A stretch of 64,000 nucleotides of DNA from Spirosoma linguale DSM 74 (GCA_000024525.1 CP001769.1:2218001-2282000); one strand, 5' to 3'. Positions 34,591 to 44,457 are shown, counted from the first letter of the stretch. Notes: a model not told the origin generated them from the sequence alone. Made by a program: numbers and translations.

Positions 34591-35967
34591 ATGAAAACGT
34601 TCATCCATCAAATCCCGGCCAAAACCCTGCTGCTCGCACTCGGGTTGGTGGTCGCCGGATGGCAACCCATCATTGCCCAGAATACGCCCTTCGAGCAGCA
34701 GTCCGTTACGACCAACGACCCCAATCAATCGCTTTCGTCGACCATAGCTCCCTACCGTGACGATGTTCGGCAGTCGGTTTTACTGGCTGCGGGTCAGCCG
34801 CAGATCATAAATGGTCTGGTAGCGCAGCGAGCCGCCAGTCAGCAGGCGTTTACCCGTCTGATTCAGACGTATGGGCAGACCAAGCAGGGCTGGTTTTATG
34901 ACCTGTCCCGCTTTCCCGATGTTATGCATACGCTGGCAACACTGCCCGCAGGTTCGAGTGAGCAGGAGGTGAAGGAACTGGCCAAAAGCTTGCCCACCGA
35001 TACGCAGGAAGCAGCCTGGAAACTGTACCGGCATCATTATGACGATCTGGTTCAGGCCGACAATATCAGCCAGCAGGCACAACAGGCTTTTGACACGATG
35101 ATTGCCCCCCTCGACAGTCAGACGCAACAGGCGTTCCGGCAATTGATCGAGATGCCGGACGTGCTCACCAAACTAACCGAGCGGCCCGAGCAGACAGCTC
35201 AGCTTGGCGAAGCGTACCGCAACAACCCCGATCAGGTAACAAAAGACCTGACCGCCCTGCATGATACACTCCAGGCACAAAGTCAGCAGGAACTGGCCGA
35301 TTACCAGAATCAATTGAATCAGGACCCGCAGGCGCGGCAGGAGTTACAGCAGGCCGGGCAGGCCTACGCGCAGGCGAATGGCTATAAAACGGGTGGTATC
35401 AACCCCAATCCGGCCTGGGTGAACAGCTCATATTATTATCAGAACCCGTATCCATTCTGGTTTGGCTATCCGTACTGGTACACCTCCGCAATGTGGTATC
35501 CATCGGCTTGGTGGTATGGCACCGGATTCTACTATGGTATGGGTGGCAATATGGTGGTGTTCGGCTTGCCTTCGTTTGGATTCTCCAACTGGTTTTTCCG
35601 GACAGGGTACACGTATTACCCACACCTGTACGGGCGCTATAACCAATACTATAATCGCTACGCGGGAATGGGGATGAACCGGGGCTTTACACCGGCCAAT
35701 GCTGGCTTTATGTCGGCGGCTCACCGGGCCTTTGGCTCACCGGCTGGCCTTTCCTCATCCCGCGCTAACTGGCTGAACAGCGGTCGACAGTATAACGGGT
35801 CGAGCCGTGGGTTTAGCGGAGGAGGCCGGGTGGCTGCCCCATCCACTAATTTTGGCGGTTCCCGCATACAAAGTTGGGGAGGAGGGGGCATGCGCTCCTT
35901 CGGTGGCGGTAGCTTCGGTGGCGGCTTTCATGGGGGCGGTGGCTTCCACGGTGGTGGCCGTCGGTGA
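34591..35967 (+). CDS. Secreted protein with Gln-rich helical, aromatic and Gly-rich parts (DUF3300-like)
   Basis: I do not recognise a function. It is 458 residues long with a signal sequence near residues 10-30 ending IIAQ. Residues about 30-265 are helical and rich in Gln, Asp and Thr. The next about 90 are dominated by Trp/Tyr/Phe (YPFWFGYPYWYTSAMWYP). The last about 80 residues form a Gly/Ser/Arg tail ending in repeated GGG and HGGG. The layout resembles DUF3300-type envelope proteins. Secretion and surface or matrix association are inferred. Confidence 0.7.
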   Translation: MKTFIHQIPAKTLLLALGLVVAGWQPIIAQNTPFEQQSVTTNDPNQSLSSTIAPYRDDVRQSVLLAAGQPQIINGLVAQRAASQQAFTRLIQTYGQTKQGWFYDLSRFPDVMHTLATLPAGSSEQEVKELAKSLPTDTQEAAWKLYRHHYDDLVQADNISQQAQQAFDTMIAPLDSQTQQAFRQLIEMPDVLTKLTERPEQTAQLGEAYRNNPDQVTKDLTALHDTLQAQSQQELADYQNQLNQDPQARQELQQAGQAYAQANGYKTGGINPNPAWVNSSYYYQNPYPFWFGYPYWYTSAMWYPSAWWYGTGFYYGMGGNMVVFGLPSFGFSNWFFRTGYTYYPHLYGRYNQYYNRYAGMGMNRGFTPANAGFMSAAHRAFGSPAGLSSSRANWLNSGRQYNGSSRGFSGGGRVAAPSTNFGGSRIQSWGGGGMRSFGGGSFGGGFHGGGGFHGGGRR

Positions 35968-36018
35968 ACAACCTGCGTTAGGCCTCTCTGGGTGTAGTAT
36001 GAGCCCCGGTGGTAGTTG

Positions 36019-36132
36019 GGCATAGTCTGTGACTATGTCCGGGTGTTATCCGGTCTCTGACCGGAATTTTGGCCAAGTCAATCACCCCGGTCAGAGACCG
36101 GATAACGCACCGACATAGTCACAGACTATGCC
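36019..36132. repeat. Inverted repeat with 46-bp arms (GGCATAGTCTGTGACTATG family)
   Basis: 36019-36064 pairs with 36087-36132 except for a five-base stretch near the middle of the stem. The end of each arm, CATAGTCTGTGACTATG, is itself palindromic. It lies 50 bp after the Gly-rich protein gene and before the next perfect hairpin. It looks like a dispersed REP-like element. Confidence 0.8.
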
Positions 36133-36156
36133 GATCTGCCGCCAGCCGCCAGAAGC

Positions 36157-36256
36157 ATAACTCAGGGTATCAGGCGTTAAAGCATATAACCACAGAGGCC
36201 CCGCACCGGCGGGGCCTCTGTGGTTATATGCTTTAACGCCTGATACCCTGAGTTAT
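36157..36256. repeat. 48-bp perfect hairpin abutting a stop codon
   Basis: 36157-36204 is perfectly complementary to 36209-36256 around a 4-base loop. The GC-rich tip reads GGCCCCGC / GCGGGGCC. The right arm ends with the TAA stop of the M28 peptidase gene (36253-36255). It probably terminates the peptidase transcript, but its length exceeds any ordinary terminator. Confidence 0.9.
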
Positions 36257-37764
36257 CGCTCAAGCTTGAAACCCGGATCTACCTTCACCCGGTCTGGACG
36301 GTTTGCCACGTCCCATCCCGTCAGGTAAATCCATTTCGCGATGCGAGTTACTTTGGCGGTGTTGATGCGGTCGGGTTCGTCTTTTGGCGTGTGGTAATCG
36401 GCGTGGAGTAGCGTCGTAAACGCTATAGCCGGCACGTTGGCCCGTGCATAAGGGAGGTGGTCAGACCGGAAATACCAGCCTTCCGGATGCTCCGGCTTAT
36501 CCCACAAGGTGTCGAGTTTAAAATGAGCTTCGGACTGGTTCACCGCCAGTGCGGCATTGACCAGATCGGTCGAGTTGCGGTGCGGAGGCTGCTGGCCCAG
36601 AATAGCCGCACTGTCAGGCGCATTCCGGCCAATCATTTCGGCATTGAGTACCGCTACAATAGACCCCTTCGGTACTGTTGGGTGCTCTACGTAATAACGT
36701 GACCCCAGCAGACCGCGCTCTTCGGCCCCGTGAAAAACAATCAGTGCCGACCGTTTGCCGGGTTTCTGTGCAAATGCCCGGCCAATCGCCATCGTAGCGA
36801 CACAACCGCTGGCATTATCGTCGGCCCCGTTCCAGATCGAATCACCCGCTACGGCCCGACGAACGCCGTCGTGATCCTGGTGGGTACTGAACAAAACGTA
36901 CTCATCCTTGAGCTTGGGGTCCGTTCCCGGCACCTTGGCGACAATATTGACAGAGGGGTAGTTGAAGCTTTCCACGTTTACCACGTTCGTAAACTGCTGT
37001 CCGGGTTGTTTTACCCATTCCAGCGCACTCGACGGGAGCCAGACGGTAGGTGCCTGCGAGAACACCCGCGTGTTGGCACCACCGGGCAAATCGTAGCGTC
37101 CCCGTTCCAGACCAGTTGTCCAGCGCTCAAAATACGATTGTGCGGGTGTATCGGAAACCCAAACGACGGCCAGCGCCCCCGCTTTCACCAGCTCAGAGGC
37201 TCGGCGATTCATGGTGCCAAACAGATACCGGCGATAGCTGATGTCTGCCGGGCCGGTACCCGAGAATTCCAGCGCCACGGCTTTGCCCTTAATGTCGACC
37301 TTCGCCAGCTCTTCGGGCGTTCCTTTGCCCACGAAAACCAGCGGGGCATCGACCGAGGCAATGGCCGGTGCCAGAATAAACGCATCCTGGCCGTGAACGA
37401 GCTGATGAGAGCCGATGTTCAGACGGCTGGTTTCGGTAATTCGGGTGCGCTGGATATGGAAAAACTGGAAGAAAGTGCCGTCGTCGCCAGCGGGTTGCAG
37501 GCCCATGGCGCGTAGTTGGTCGGCTATCCAGACCGACGCTTTCAGCTCATCGAGCGAGCCTCCTTCCCGGCCCCGGAAATGATCCCCAGCCAGGGCAAAC
37601 AGATCGCGTTTGATGTCACTCTCTTTAATGGCAGCCAGCGCATTGGCTGTTTTGGCTGAACTCGCCTTCGACTGTCCATAACCGGGAAGCTGGCCGACCA
37701 GTACCGAAAGGGCCAGCAGAGCTACAGGAATAAATGGTATCTTTTTCAAGGTAAGGTTAATCAT
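36253..37764 (-). CDS. M28-family zinc aminopeptidase
   Basis: This secreted metallopeptidase has 503 residues and a signal peptide ending GYGQ. An insert like a protease-associated domain lies before the catalytic core. Zinc-ligand candidates are His in FSTHQDHDG, Asp in WNGADDNASG, Glu-Glu in FHGAEERGLLGS and His in LLHADYHTPKDEPD. M28 peptidases remove N-terminal residues and act outside the cytoplasm. It is transcribed toward the long hairpin. Confidence 0.93.
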   Translation of the reverse strand: MINLTLKKIPFIPVALLALSVLVGQLPGYGQSKASSAKTANALAAIKESDIKRDLFALAGDHFRGREGGSLDELKASVWIADQLRAMGLQPAGDDGTFFQFFHIQRTRITETSRLNIGSHQLVHGQDAFILAPAIASVDAPLVFVGKGTPEELAKVDIKGKAVALEFSGTGPADISYRRYLFGTMNRRASELVKAGALAVVWVSDTPAQSYFERWTTGLERGRYDLPGGANTRVFSQAPTVWLPSSALEWVKQPGQQFTNVVNVESFNYPSVNIVAKVPGTDPKLKDEYVLFSTHQDHDGVRRAVAGDSIWNGADDNASGCVATMAIGRAFAQKPGKRSALIVFHGAEERGLLGSRYYVEHPTVPKGSIVAVLNAEMIGRNAPDSAAILGQQPPHRNSTDLVNAALAVNQSEAHFKLDTLWDKPEHPEGWYFRSDHLPYARANVPAIAFTTLLHADYHTPKDEPDRINTAKVTRIAKWIYLTGWDVANRPDRVKVDPGFKLER

Positions 37765-37904
37765 TGATTTATTATATGTTGATGATTAGGGAATAACAAA
37801 TCTACTTCAGAAGCCCGGATGATTTGGCCAGGGCGGCTAAAAAAATGTGTTTTGCCGCATCAAAAAGTAATAATACGCTATCTTGGAGAGGTAAATAGCC
37901 AAAG

Positions 37905-39458
37905 ATGAAAAATAATCTACTTGTGTTTTTGCTGGTTACCAGTTGGTGTGTGGTAACGTCTGCATTCGCTCAATCGAAAAAAACAGCCACCGACCCCGTA
38001 ACCCGTTATGATGCCTATATCCAGCAGGCGGTGCGCGATTGGAAGGTGCCCGGCTTGACAGTGACGGTCGTTAAAGACGGCAAAATCCTTCTGAAGAAAG
38101 GCTATGGCGTTCGGGTAATTGGCAAACCCGACCCCGTCGATTCTCAAACGCTCTTCGCCATGGCATCAACAACCAAAGCCATGACGGCGGCCTGCCTGGG
38201 TATGATGGTCGATGAGGGCAAACTAAACTGGGATGATCCGGTAGCCGACTACCTGCCCGATTTTCAGCTTTACGATCCTGCCGTAACGCGGGAATTGCGG
38301 GTACGGGATTTGCTGATCCATAATACCGGCGTTGGGAATGCCGATGTGTTCTGGGCAGCCATGAAAATTCCGAGCAACGAAATCCTGCGCCGGATGCGGT
38401 ACGTGAAACCGTCCTACTCGCTGCGGGCGGGGTTCATTTACCAGAATGTTATGTATCTGGCAGCAGGTAAAGTGCTGGAAAAAGTAAGTGGTATACCCTG
38501 GGATAAATTTATTCGTACCCGTATTTTCGAACCGCTCAACATGCGCCGGACAAAGGCGCTGTTTGGTGAGGTAACGGATGCTAACCGCGCTAAACCACAC
38601 CTGGAGGTGAATGACACCGTTCGGTTGGTCGATAGCCCGTTGGAAGAGGGACTGGTCGATGCCGTTGGACCTGCGGGATCTGTCTGGACGTGTCCTGATG
38701 ATATTACGGCCTGGATGCAGTGTATGCTCGACTCGGGGCGCTATCAGGGCAAAACGCTCTTGAAACCCGCCACCTGGGCCGAGTTGTTCAAGCCCCAGAC
38801 CTTCGTTACCGATGCCGAGTTCTATCCAACCCAACTGTTAACCAAACCCGTCTGGAAAACCTACGGCCTTGGGTGGTTTCAGCAGGATTACCGGGGGCAT
38901 CGGATTAATTTCCACACCGGTAGCCTGACGGGTATGATTGCCATTCACGGGCAACTACCCGACCAGAAACTGGCCGTTTATGTGCAGGGTAACCTCGATC
39001 ATGCCGAACTGCGCCACGCACTGATGTTCCGGGCTTTCGATGAGTTTGCCCTGGGGCCGGATCAGGACTGGAGTGTCTCGTTTCAGAAATTGTACGGGGG
39101 CTTCAAACAGGGAGCCAAACTGGCCGAGCGTAAAGCCGACAGCACACGCGTACTAAATACCAGCCCATCGCTTCCGCTAACAGCTTATGTGGGTACGTAT
39201 AACAGCCCCGTTTACGGCAAGGTTGACGTGACCCTGCGGCAGGGCAAACTCTATGTATCCATTAATGACATAATGACCGGCCGTATGGAACATTGGCATT
39301 TCGACACCTTTCGGCTGGTTTATGACCAATTCTGGAATGGCAAAGACCTCGTCAGTTTTGTACTCGACACGCAGGGGAAAGCCACAACCTTCAAAACGTT
39401 TGGCCTTGAATTTGCCAGGGCGGCCGATACCGGGGGAAAAGGTGTTGCCGAACGGTAG
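37905..39458 (+). CDS. Serine hydrolase (class C beta-lactamase fold) with C-terminal DUF3471-like domain
   Basis: This penicillin-binding-like serine hydrolase has 517 residues and a signal peptide ending AFAQ. The catalytic SxxK is STTK at residues 88-91 in FAMASTTKAMTAA. The YxN motif is Tyr-Gln-Asn in GFIYQNVMYLAAG. A KTG-like element is HTGSLTG. The last 100 residues resemble a DUF3471 domain. Such proteins act as D-alanyl peptide hydrolases or esterases. True beta-lactamase activity is not implied. Confidence 0.92.
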   Translation: MKNNLLVFLLVTSWCVVTSAFAQSKKTATDPVTRYDAYIQQAVRDWKVPGLTVTVVKDGKILLKKGYGVRVIGKPDPVDSQTLFAMASTTKAMTAACLGMMVDEGKLNWDDPVADYLPDFQLYDPAVTRELRVRDLLIHNTGVGNADVFWAAMKIPSNEILRRMRYVKPSYSLRAGFIYQNVMYLAAGKVLEKVSGIPWDKFIRTRIFEPLNMRRTKALFGEVTDANRAKPHLEVNDTVRLVDSPLEEGLVDAVGPAGSVWTCPDDITAWMQCMLDSGRYQGKTLLKPATWAELFKPQTFVTDAEFYPTQLLTKPVWKTYGLGWFQQDYRGHRINFHTGSLTGMIAIHGQLPDQKLAVYVQGNLDHAELRHALMFRAFDEFALGPDQDWSVSFQKLYGGFKQGAKLAERKADSTRVLNTSPSLPLTAYVGTYNSPVYGKVDVTLRQGKLYVSINDIMTGRMEHWHFDTFRLVYDQFWNGKDLVSFVLDTQGKATTFKTFGLEFARAADTGGKGVAER

Positions 39459-39543
39459 CCATGGCGTTAGGTATTGTTCGTCACGCGTAATCTCCCCTAT
39501 ACTGAATAACTTTTTTGACTACGTATTACCCACCTGATTGATT

Positions 39544-41070
39544 ATGTCCGTTAAAACCAGTTTGCTTTTATTGATTTTACTCCCGGTAAGTGTTTTCGCC
39601 CAAACACCGCAGCAACGTGTTCGGCAATACCGACAGGCGCAGGAAACCGCTCTGATGGATGAATACCGGGAGTTTCTGTCCATCCCCAATGTGTCTGCCG
39701 ACTCGGTGAACATCCGTAAAAACGCAGCTTTTATTCTTCAGATGATGAAGAAGCGGGGCATTTCGGGAGTGCTTCTCGATGGCCCGACACCGGGCTCAAC
39801 GCCCGCCGTATTCGGGGAGGTTCGGGTGCCGGGGGCTAAAAAGACGCTTGTTTTTTATGCCCATTACGACGGACAGCCGGTTAACCCAAAGCAGTGGGGA
39901 GAAGGTCTTCAACCGTTTGTGCCCGTCTTTATCACGGCTCCCGTGGAGCAGGGGGGCAAGATTATAACGACCTATAAGTCGGGCGATCCAATCGATCCGA
40001 ACTGGCGCTTATCGGGCCGGGGCAGCGCTGATGACAAAGCCGGTGTCATGACCATCCTGAACGCCTACGACGCGCTGGTAAAGTCGAACATACCCCTCAC
40101 GACTAACCTGAAATTCTTTTTTGAAGGAGAGGAAGAAGTTGGCTCGACGCACCTGGGTGAGATCTTCGAGAAGCACCGCGACAAACTGGCCGGTGATCTC
40201 TGGATTATTGCCGATGGACCACGGCATGTGTCGGGTAAGCCCGTTGTGCAGTTTGGCGTTCGGGGCGATGTGAACATGTACCTGACAGTTTATGGTCCTA
40301 AACGACCCCTGCACAGTGGCAATTACGGCAACTGGGCACCCAACCCGGCCATGCGGATGGTTAAGTTGCTGGCCAGTATGAAAGACGATAATGACCATGT
40401 TGTTATCAAAGGATTCTACGACGATGTGGTGCCGTTAACGGCCAGTGAACGGACTGCGCTGGCGAAGGTGCCCAACATGGAAGCGGCCTTAAAGAAGGAA
40501 CTGGGCATTGCGCAACCCGACGGAAATGGAACCCCGTTTGTGGAACTACTCATGCGCCCGACCTTGAATATCAACGGAATGCAGAGCGCAAACGTGGGAG
40601 CTATGGCGGGTAACATTATCCCAACCAAAGCCGAAGCTGTACTTGACTTACGGCTCGTGCGGGGCAATGAGGTAACCCGGCAGATCGGTCGGGTGGTCGA
40701 GCATATCCGGGCGCAGGGATACCAGGTGCTGGATCGCGAACCAACCGATGCCGAACGGCAGCAGTTCCCGAAGCTAATTAAAATTACAACCGGTCACGGC
40801 TACAATGCCCAGCGAACGCCAATGGATTTACCCGTTGCTCAGGGCGTTGTGGCGGCTGTTCAGGCAGTTAGCCCCGAACCAATCGTTTTGTCGCCTTCCT
40901 CGGGGGGGAGTTTGCCCCTGTATATGTTCGAAAAAGTGCTGAAAGCCAACGTGGTATCGGTGCCAGTAGTTAATTACGATAACAATCAACATGCCGAGAA
41001 CGAGAATGTGAAGGTACAATATCTCTGGGAAGGCATCGAGATTATGGGGTCGATCATGCTGATTAAGTAA
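39544..41070 (+). CDS. M20-family dipeptidase
   Basis: This zinc peptidase of the M20/M25/M40 family has 508 residues and a signal peptide ending VFAQ. Motifs are the metal-site His in FYAHYDGQPVNP, the Asp in GRGSADDKAGVM, Glu-Glu in FFEGEEEVGS and a dimerisation region containing YGPKRPLHSGNYG. Start is the ATG at 39544; a TTG two codons earlier is less likely. Probable function is exported dipeptide hydrolysis. Confidence 0.93.
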   Translation: MSVKTSLLLLILLPVSVFAQTPQQRVRQYRQAQETALMDEYREFLSIPNVSADSVNIRKNAAFILQMMKKRGISGVLLDGPTPGSTPAVFGEVRVPGAKKTLVFYAHYDGQPVNPKQWGEGLQPFVPVFITAPVEQGGKIITTYKSGDPIDPNWRLSGRGSADDKAGVMTILNAYDALVKSNIPLTTNLKFFFEGEEEVGSTHLGEIFEKHRDKLAGDLWIIADGPRHVSGKPVVQFGVRGDVNMYLTVYGPKRPLHSGNYGNWAPNPAMRMVKLLASMKDDNDHVVIKGFYDDVVPLTASERTALAKVPNMEAALKKELGIAQPDGNGTPFVELLMRPTLNINGMQSANVGAMAGNIIPTKAEAVLDLRLVRGNEVTRQIGRVVEHIRAQGYQVLDREPTDAERQQFPKLIKITTGHGYNAQRTPMDLPVAQGVVAAVQAVSPEPIVLSPSSGGSLPLYMFEKVLKANVVSVPVVNYDNNQHAENENVKVQYLWEGIEIMGSIMLIK

Positions 41071-41157
41071 AATACACACTTCACGGGCTTCGACCCGTGT
41101 CTTGAGTTGACGGAAAGTCTATATCATGACACGATTCGAGGGCCGTGAAGTGTGTTT
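41071..41157. repeat. Inverted repeat after the dipeptidase gene
   Basis: 41071-41101 (ATACACACTTCACGGGCTTC and on) is complementary to 41128-41157 with about six mismatches. The core ACGGGCTTCGACCCGT resembles the core of the elements at 25368 and 57382. It begins directly after the stop codon. Confidence 0.7.
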
Positions 41158-41255
41158 AAAAAAAGATGAAGAAATTTTTGAGCCAGTGAAACAATTCCTG
41201 AAAATTAAATGTATATACATCAAATACTAGTACACGTAATTAAACGACTCAAACA

Positions 41256-41804
41256 ATGGAAGCACAACCCGCAACCGCTACTACCTGGTCTATTGACCCA
41301 ACCCACTCTGAAATTCAATTTAAAGTTAAACACCTCGTTATTTCAACCGTAACGGGTTCGTTTGGCCAATACGAAGGACAGGTAGAAACTACAGGGGATG
41401 ATTTTGCCGATGCCAAAGTCTCATTTTCGGCTGATATAACCAGCATTAGCACCGGTCAGGAACAACGCGATGGCCACCTGAAATCAGCCGATTTCTTTGA
41501 TGCCGAGCAGTTTCCAAAACTGACCTTTGTATCGACGTCCATGACCAAAACGGGTGATGATACCTATTCACTGACGGGCGATCTAACCATTCGCGGAGTT
41601 ACGAAGCCGGTTACGCTGAAAGTTGAGCATGGCGGACAGATGGTGGATTTCTACGGACAAACCAAAGCTGGTTTTGAAGCTACCGGTACCATCAAGCGTA
41701 AAGAATTTGGCCTAACCTGGGATGGCGTTACCGAAGCGGGTGGCGTTGTTGTTAGCGACGACGTTAAGCTGGTCCTGAATATTCAGTTAACGAAGCAGGC
41801 ATAA
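41256..41804 (+). CDS. YceI-family protein
   Basis: This lipocalin-like beta-barrel protein has 182 residues. YceI pattern: TWSIDPTHSEIQFKVKHLVI, VTGSFGQYEG, SADFFDAEQFPKLTF and GDLTIRGVTKPVTL. The family binds polyisoprenoids such as ubiquinone precursors. No signal peptide is visible, so this copy may be cytoplasmic, unlike many homologues. Confidence 0.92.
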   Translation: MEAQPATATTWSIDPTHSEIQFKVKHLVISTVTGSFGQYEGQVETTGDDFADAKVSFSADITSISTGQEQRDGHLKSADFFDAEQFPKLTFVSTSMTKTGDDTYSLTGDLTIRGVTKPVTLKVEHGGQMVDFYGQTKAGFEATGTIKRKEFGLTWDGVTEAGGVVVSDDVKLVLNIQLTKQA

Positions 41805-41821
41805 TAGCTAGTCTATAAAAG

Positions 41822-41914
41822 TTTTTAACACAGAGGCACGAAGCGCACAGAGGTTTATTCGGTTACTTTACTAGCCAATAAATCTCTGTGCGCTTCGTGC
41901 CTCTGTGTTAAAAA
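41822..41914. repeat. 36-bp inverted repeat (CACAGAGGCACGAAG family)
   Basis: 41822-41857 pairs with 41879-41914 with a single mismatch and a 21-base loop. It contains ACACAGAGGCACGAAGCGC. It starts 18 bp after the YceI stop and may terminate that gene. The word CACAGAGGC also occurs in the hairpin at 36157. Confidence 0.85.
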
Positions 41915-42072
41915 TAAGGTATTTAGAGTGCATCACGGCCTCTTTGTGATGAAAGGTGATTAAGCTTGGCAAGAGAGGTTCCGAGAAACCTAAATATATA
42001 AGCTAGCCATGCAGGACATTTCCTATAATCGTCCTGGCTAATCGTTGATTCCACATACACTAGAGGAATTAA

Positions 42073-44457
42073 TCAGCGAACAAGTAAGATTCGGCCGCGT
42101 GTGACGGGTTTTTCGGGGGCTGTATATAGAGTGTATGCATAAACTCCCGTTGGTAGGGCCGTTCCGTTCAGTGTTCCATCGAATGGATTGGTGTACCCTT
42201 TGCCGGACGAATAAACGACTTCGCCCCAACGATTGAACAGCGTAAAGACCGCATCGGGGAAAGCCGCAATACCAGGCAGTTCCAGAACATCATTTTGTCC
42301 GTCACCATTGGGTGAAAAAGCGTCGGGTACCCAGGCCCGGGCAAAAACAGTGATATGAATAGTGTCTTTTACGGCGCAGCCGGTGCTGTTGGTTGCATCG
42401 ACCGTGTACGTGATGTCGTCGGCGATATCCGCGATGGTTGGGTTGGCGGCAGTTGGGTTATCCAGATACGTAGCCGATGTCCACTGGAACTGAACGGGGT
42501 CGCCGGTGTACACGGGATTCAGGGAAAAGGTGTTACCCCGATAGGTCGTTAGTGAGTCGGCTAGCTGAATGGTAGGAATGGGGGCGACTACGGCGATCCG
42601 GGTAGCTACCGTCCCGGCACATTCGGGGGCTGGTTTCACCGTATACGTAATGGTATGGTTGCCAACGCCTGCCTGCTCAGGGACGAATGCATCGGTTTCG
42701 ATACCGGCTCCGGCAAAATCGCCCCCCGGCGGGTTCCCCGTTAACGTATACGCTGGATTATTAGGGCCGCAAACGCCCGGAATAGAATCGAGAGTGACTA
42801 CAACCGGCGTAACGCTGGTGATGGTTACGGGGCTGGAGGTACCTTCGCACCCGTATATATCCGTGGCCGTGACTACAAACGTGCCCGGGCTACTGGCAAC
42901 CAATTGGGAAGACTCGTTATTACTGATTGATGTGTCATCTTTCTGCCAGCGATACAATAAGCCACCACTGCCTACAAGGGGAAGCGAACTGTTCGGGCAT
43001 ATCCGATTGAAGCCGGATGAAGAGGTTATGGAGGGCAGAACAGGGGCAGAGCGGTCGAGAACGGCCGTGTCGGTTCGGGCTTTGCATCCTAATGTACGGT
43101 ACGTAAGAACGGCCCAGTACTTACCGGCATCCGGGGTCCGAAGCGAATCCGTTATCTGGCCGTTTAGTAGCTGATTATCTTTATACCACTGGTAAGTAAC
43201 GTCCGGAACACCCGTGGCCACCAGTTTTATGGAACCGGTTGTGGCGCATAAGTGCCCCGTTGCCGAAACTCGCGCATCACTCCCGATCACATCAACCTTG
43301 ATGACTTCCGAATTTCCGACTTTGCTGCAAACGGCTTTTTGTGAAACCACAATGGAATACTGACCGGACTCCCGAACAGCCAGGGTTGGATTCGTAGCCC
43401 CTACAATATTTATATCATTCTTCCGCCACTGGTAATTCCAGTTGGGGTCCACAGCGGCTATCAGTATCGCCGAGTCGCCCTGGCAAATGGTGGTGGTTAG
43501 TTGCTTGGGGTAATTTTTGATCTGAACGGCCGGGTCGGGTGTTGTCTGAGGAGGACAGTCGATCACGAGAAACTGAAAATCGCGTCGTACTTCGCCAATT
43601 TTTACCCCATTTCGATACTCTTCAACGTTGATGGCAAAGACAAATAAACCCAGTTGAGTAGCCGTTACCGATAGTTCGCCGGTTTGCGAATCGATCCGAA
43701 GGCTTGGGTTTCCAGGAATAGCATCGTTGGCGTCATACCCTGCGAGCCAGGTTATGTCGGGATAGGGACCTGCGGAGACAGGGTTGGTTGTCCCGTTTTG
43801 GCCGGTAGCTCCCTTTTGGTTTAGCGGGGTAATCATGGAGTAGCGGAGTTCATCGCCATCGGGGTCTGTACCGCCGAAAGGAAAGGTGAAGGCATCACCT
43901 AAACAGATGTATTCACCATTAATGGGCCCGAAGTGAGGGGACGAGTTCTCGAAAAACTGATTATTCTGCTGAATAGCCGGAAACTCCAGATAAAAGGTAA
44001 AGCCCGTTTGGCTGGGTCCATTGATATTGCTGATGCCCGCATTTCGGTTACGGGTCTGATAGGAAATGTAATATCCCTGTGTGTCGGTGTAGTTACCAGG
44101 CGGTAGCTGAATATCCGCTTCGTAGGTCAGGACAATGAATTTAAGGTTACGTTGGGCTGCACAAAATCCATTGGCGTAAACGATGGGAACCCGTGAACCG
44201 GTTTGCTGAACCATAAAGGTCGTCATTAGCGCATTATCGCGTTTTCGGAAAATGCCTAACGTACCAATAGTCGACTGGTTGGCTGCCCCGCGCGTACCGT
44301 CTTCGAGGTAATTGATAACGGTAATCCGATAATGTCCGGCAACGTTACCTAAGGCTTTCATCTCAATATGCCCGCCAACCTGGTGAGTACCCTTGGCTGC
44401 CATCGGAAACGCCAGAATCATGAACAAAACAAGCCGTTGCAACGTAAATATGTGCAT
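42073..44457 (-). CDS. Large secreted protein with C-terminal T9SS type B sorting domain
   Basis: This 794-residue secreted protein starts with a signal peptide ending MAAKG. Middle parts contain Ig-like/PKD-type beta repeats, each with tryptophan motifs such as YQWRKND, YQWYKDNQ and YRWQKDD. The last 85 residues are a gliding-motility-associated C-terminal domain: VPDAFSPNGDGQNDVLEL, FNRWGEVVYSSGKGY and GVYAYTLY, the type IX secretion signal. It is probably exported by the type IX system and attached to the surface. The ligand or adhesive partner is unknown. Confidence 0.9.
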   Translation of the reverse strand: MHIFTLQRLVLFMILAFPMAAKGTHQVGGHIEMKALGNVAGHYRITVINYLEDGTRGAANQSTIGTLGIFRKRDNALMTTFMVQQTGSRVPIVYANGFCAAQRNLKFIVLTYEADIQLPPGNYTDTQGYYISYQTRNRNAGISNINGPSQTGFTFYLEFPAIQQNNQFFENSSPHFGPINGEYICLGDAFTFPFGGTDPDGDELRYSMITPLNQKGATGQNGTTNPVSAGPYPDITWLAGYDANDAIPGNPSLRIDSQTGELSVTATQLGLFVFAINVEEYRNGVKIGEVRRDFQFLVIDCPPQTTPDPAVQIKNYPKQLTTTICQGDSAILIAAVDPNWNYQWRKNDINIVGATNPTLAVRESGQYSIVVSQKAVCSKVGNSEVIKVDVIGSDARVSATGHLCATTGSIKLVATGVPDVTYQWYKDNQLLNGQITDSLRTPDAGKYWAVLTYRTLGCKARTDTAVLDRSAPVLPSITSSSGFNRICPNSSLPLVGSGGLLYRWQKDDTSISNNESSQLVASSPGTFVVTATDIYGCEGTSSPVTITSVTPVVVTLDSIPGVCGPNNPAYTLTGNPPGGDFAGAGIETDAFVPEQAGVGNHTITYTVKPAPECAGTVATRIAVVAPIPTIQLADSLTTYRGNTFSLNPVYTGDPVQFQWTSATYLDNPTAANPTIADIADDITYTVDATNSTGCAVKDTIHITVFARAWVPDAFSPNGDGQNDVLELPGIAAFPDAVFTLFNRWGEVVYSSGKGYTNPFDGTLNGTALPTGVYAYTLYTAPEKPVTRGRILLVR

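Noticed and set aside
36730..37515. 261-codon plus-strand open frame opposite the M28 gene
   Set aside because: It is antisense to the peptidase, and the minus-strand frame carries all zinc motifs and a signal peptide.
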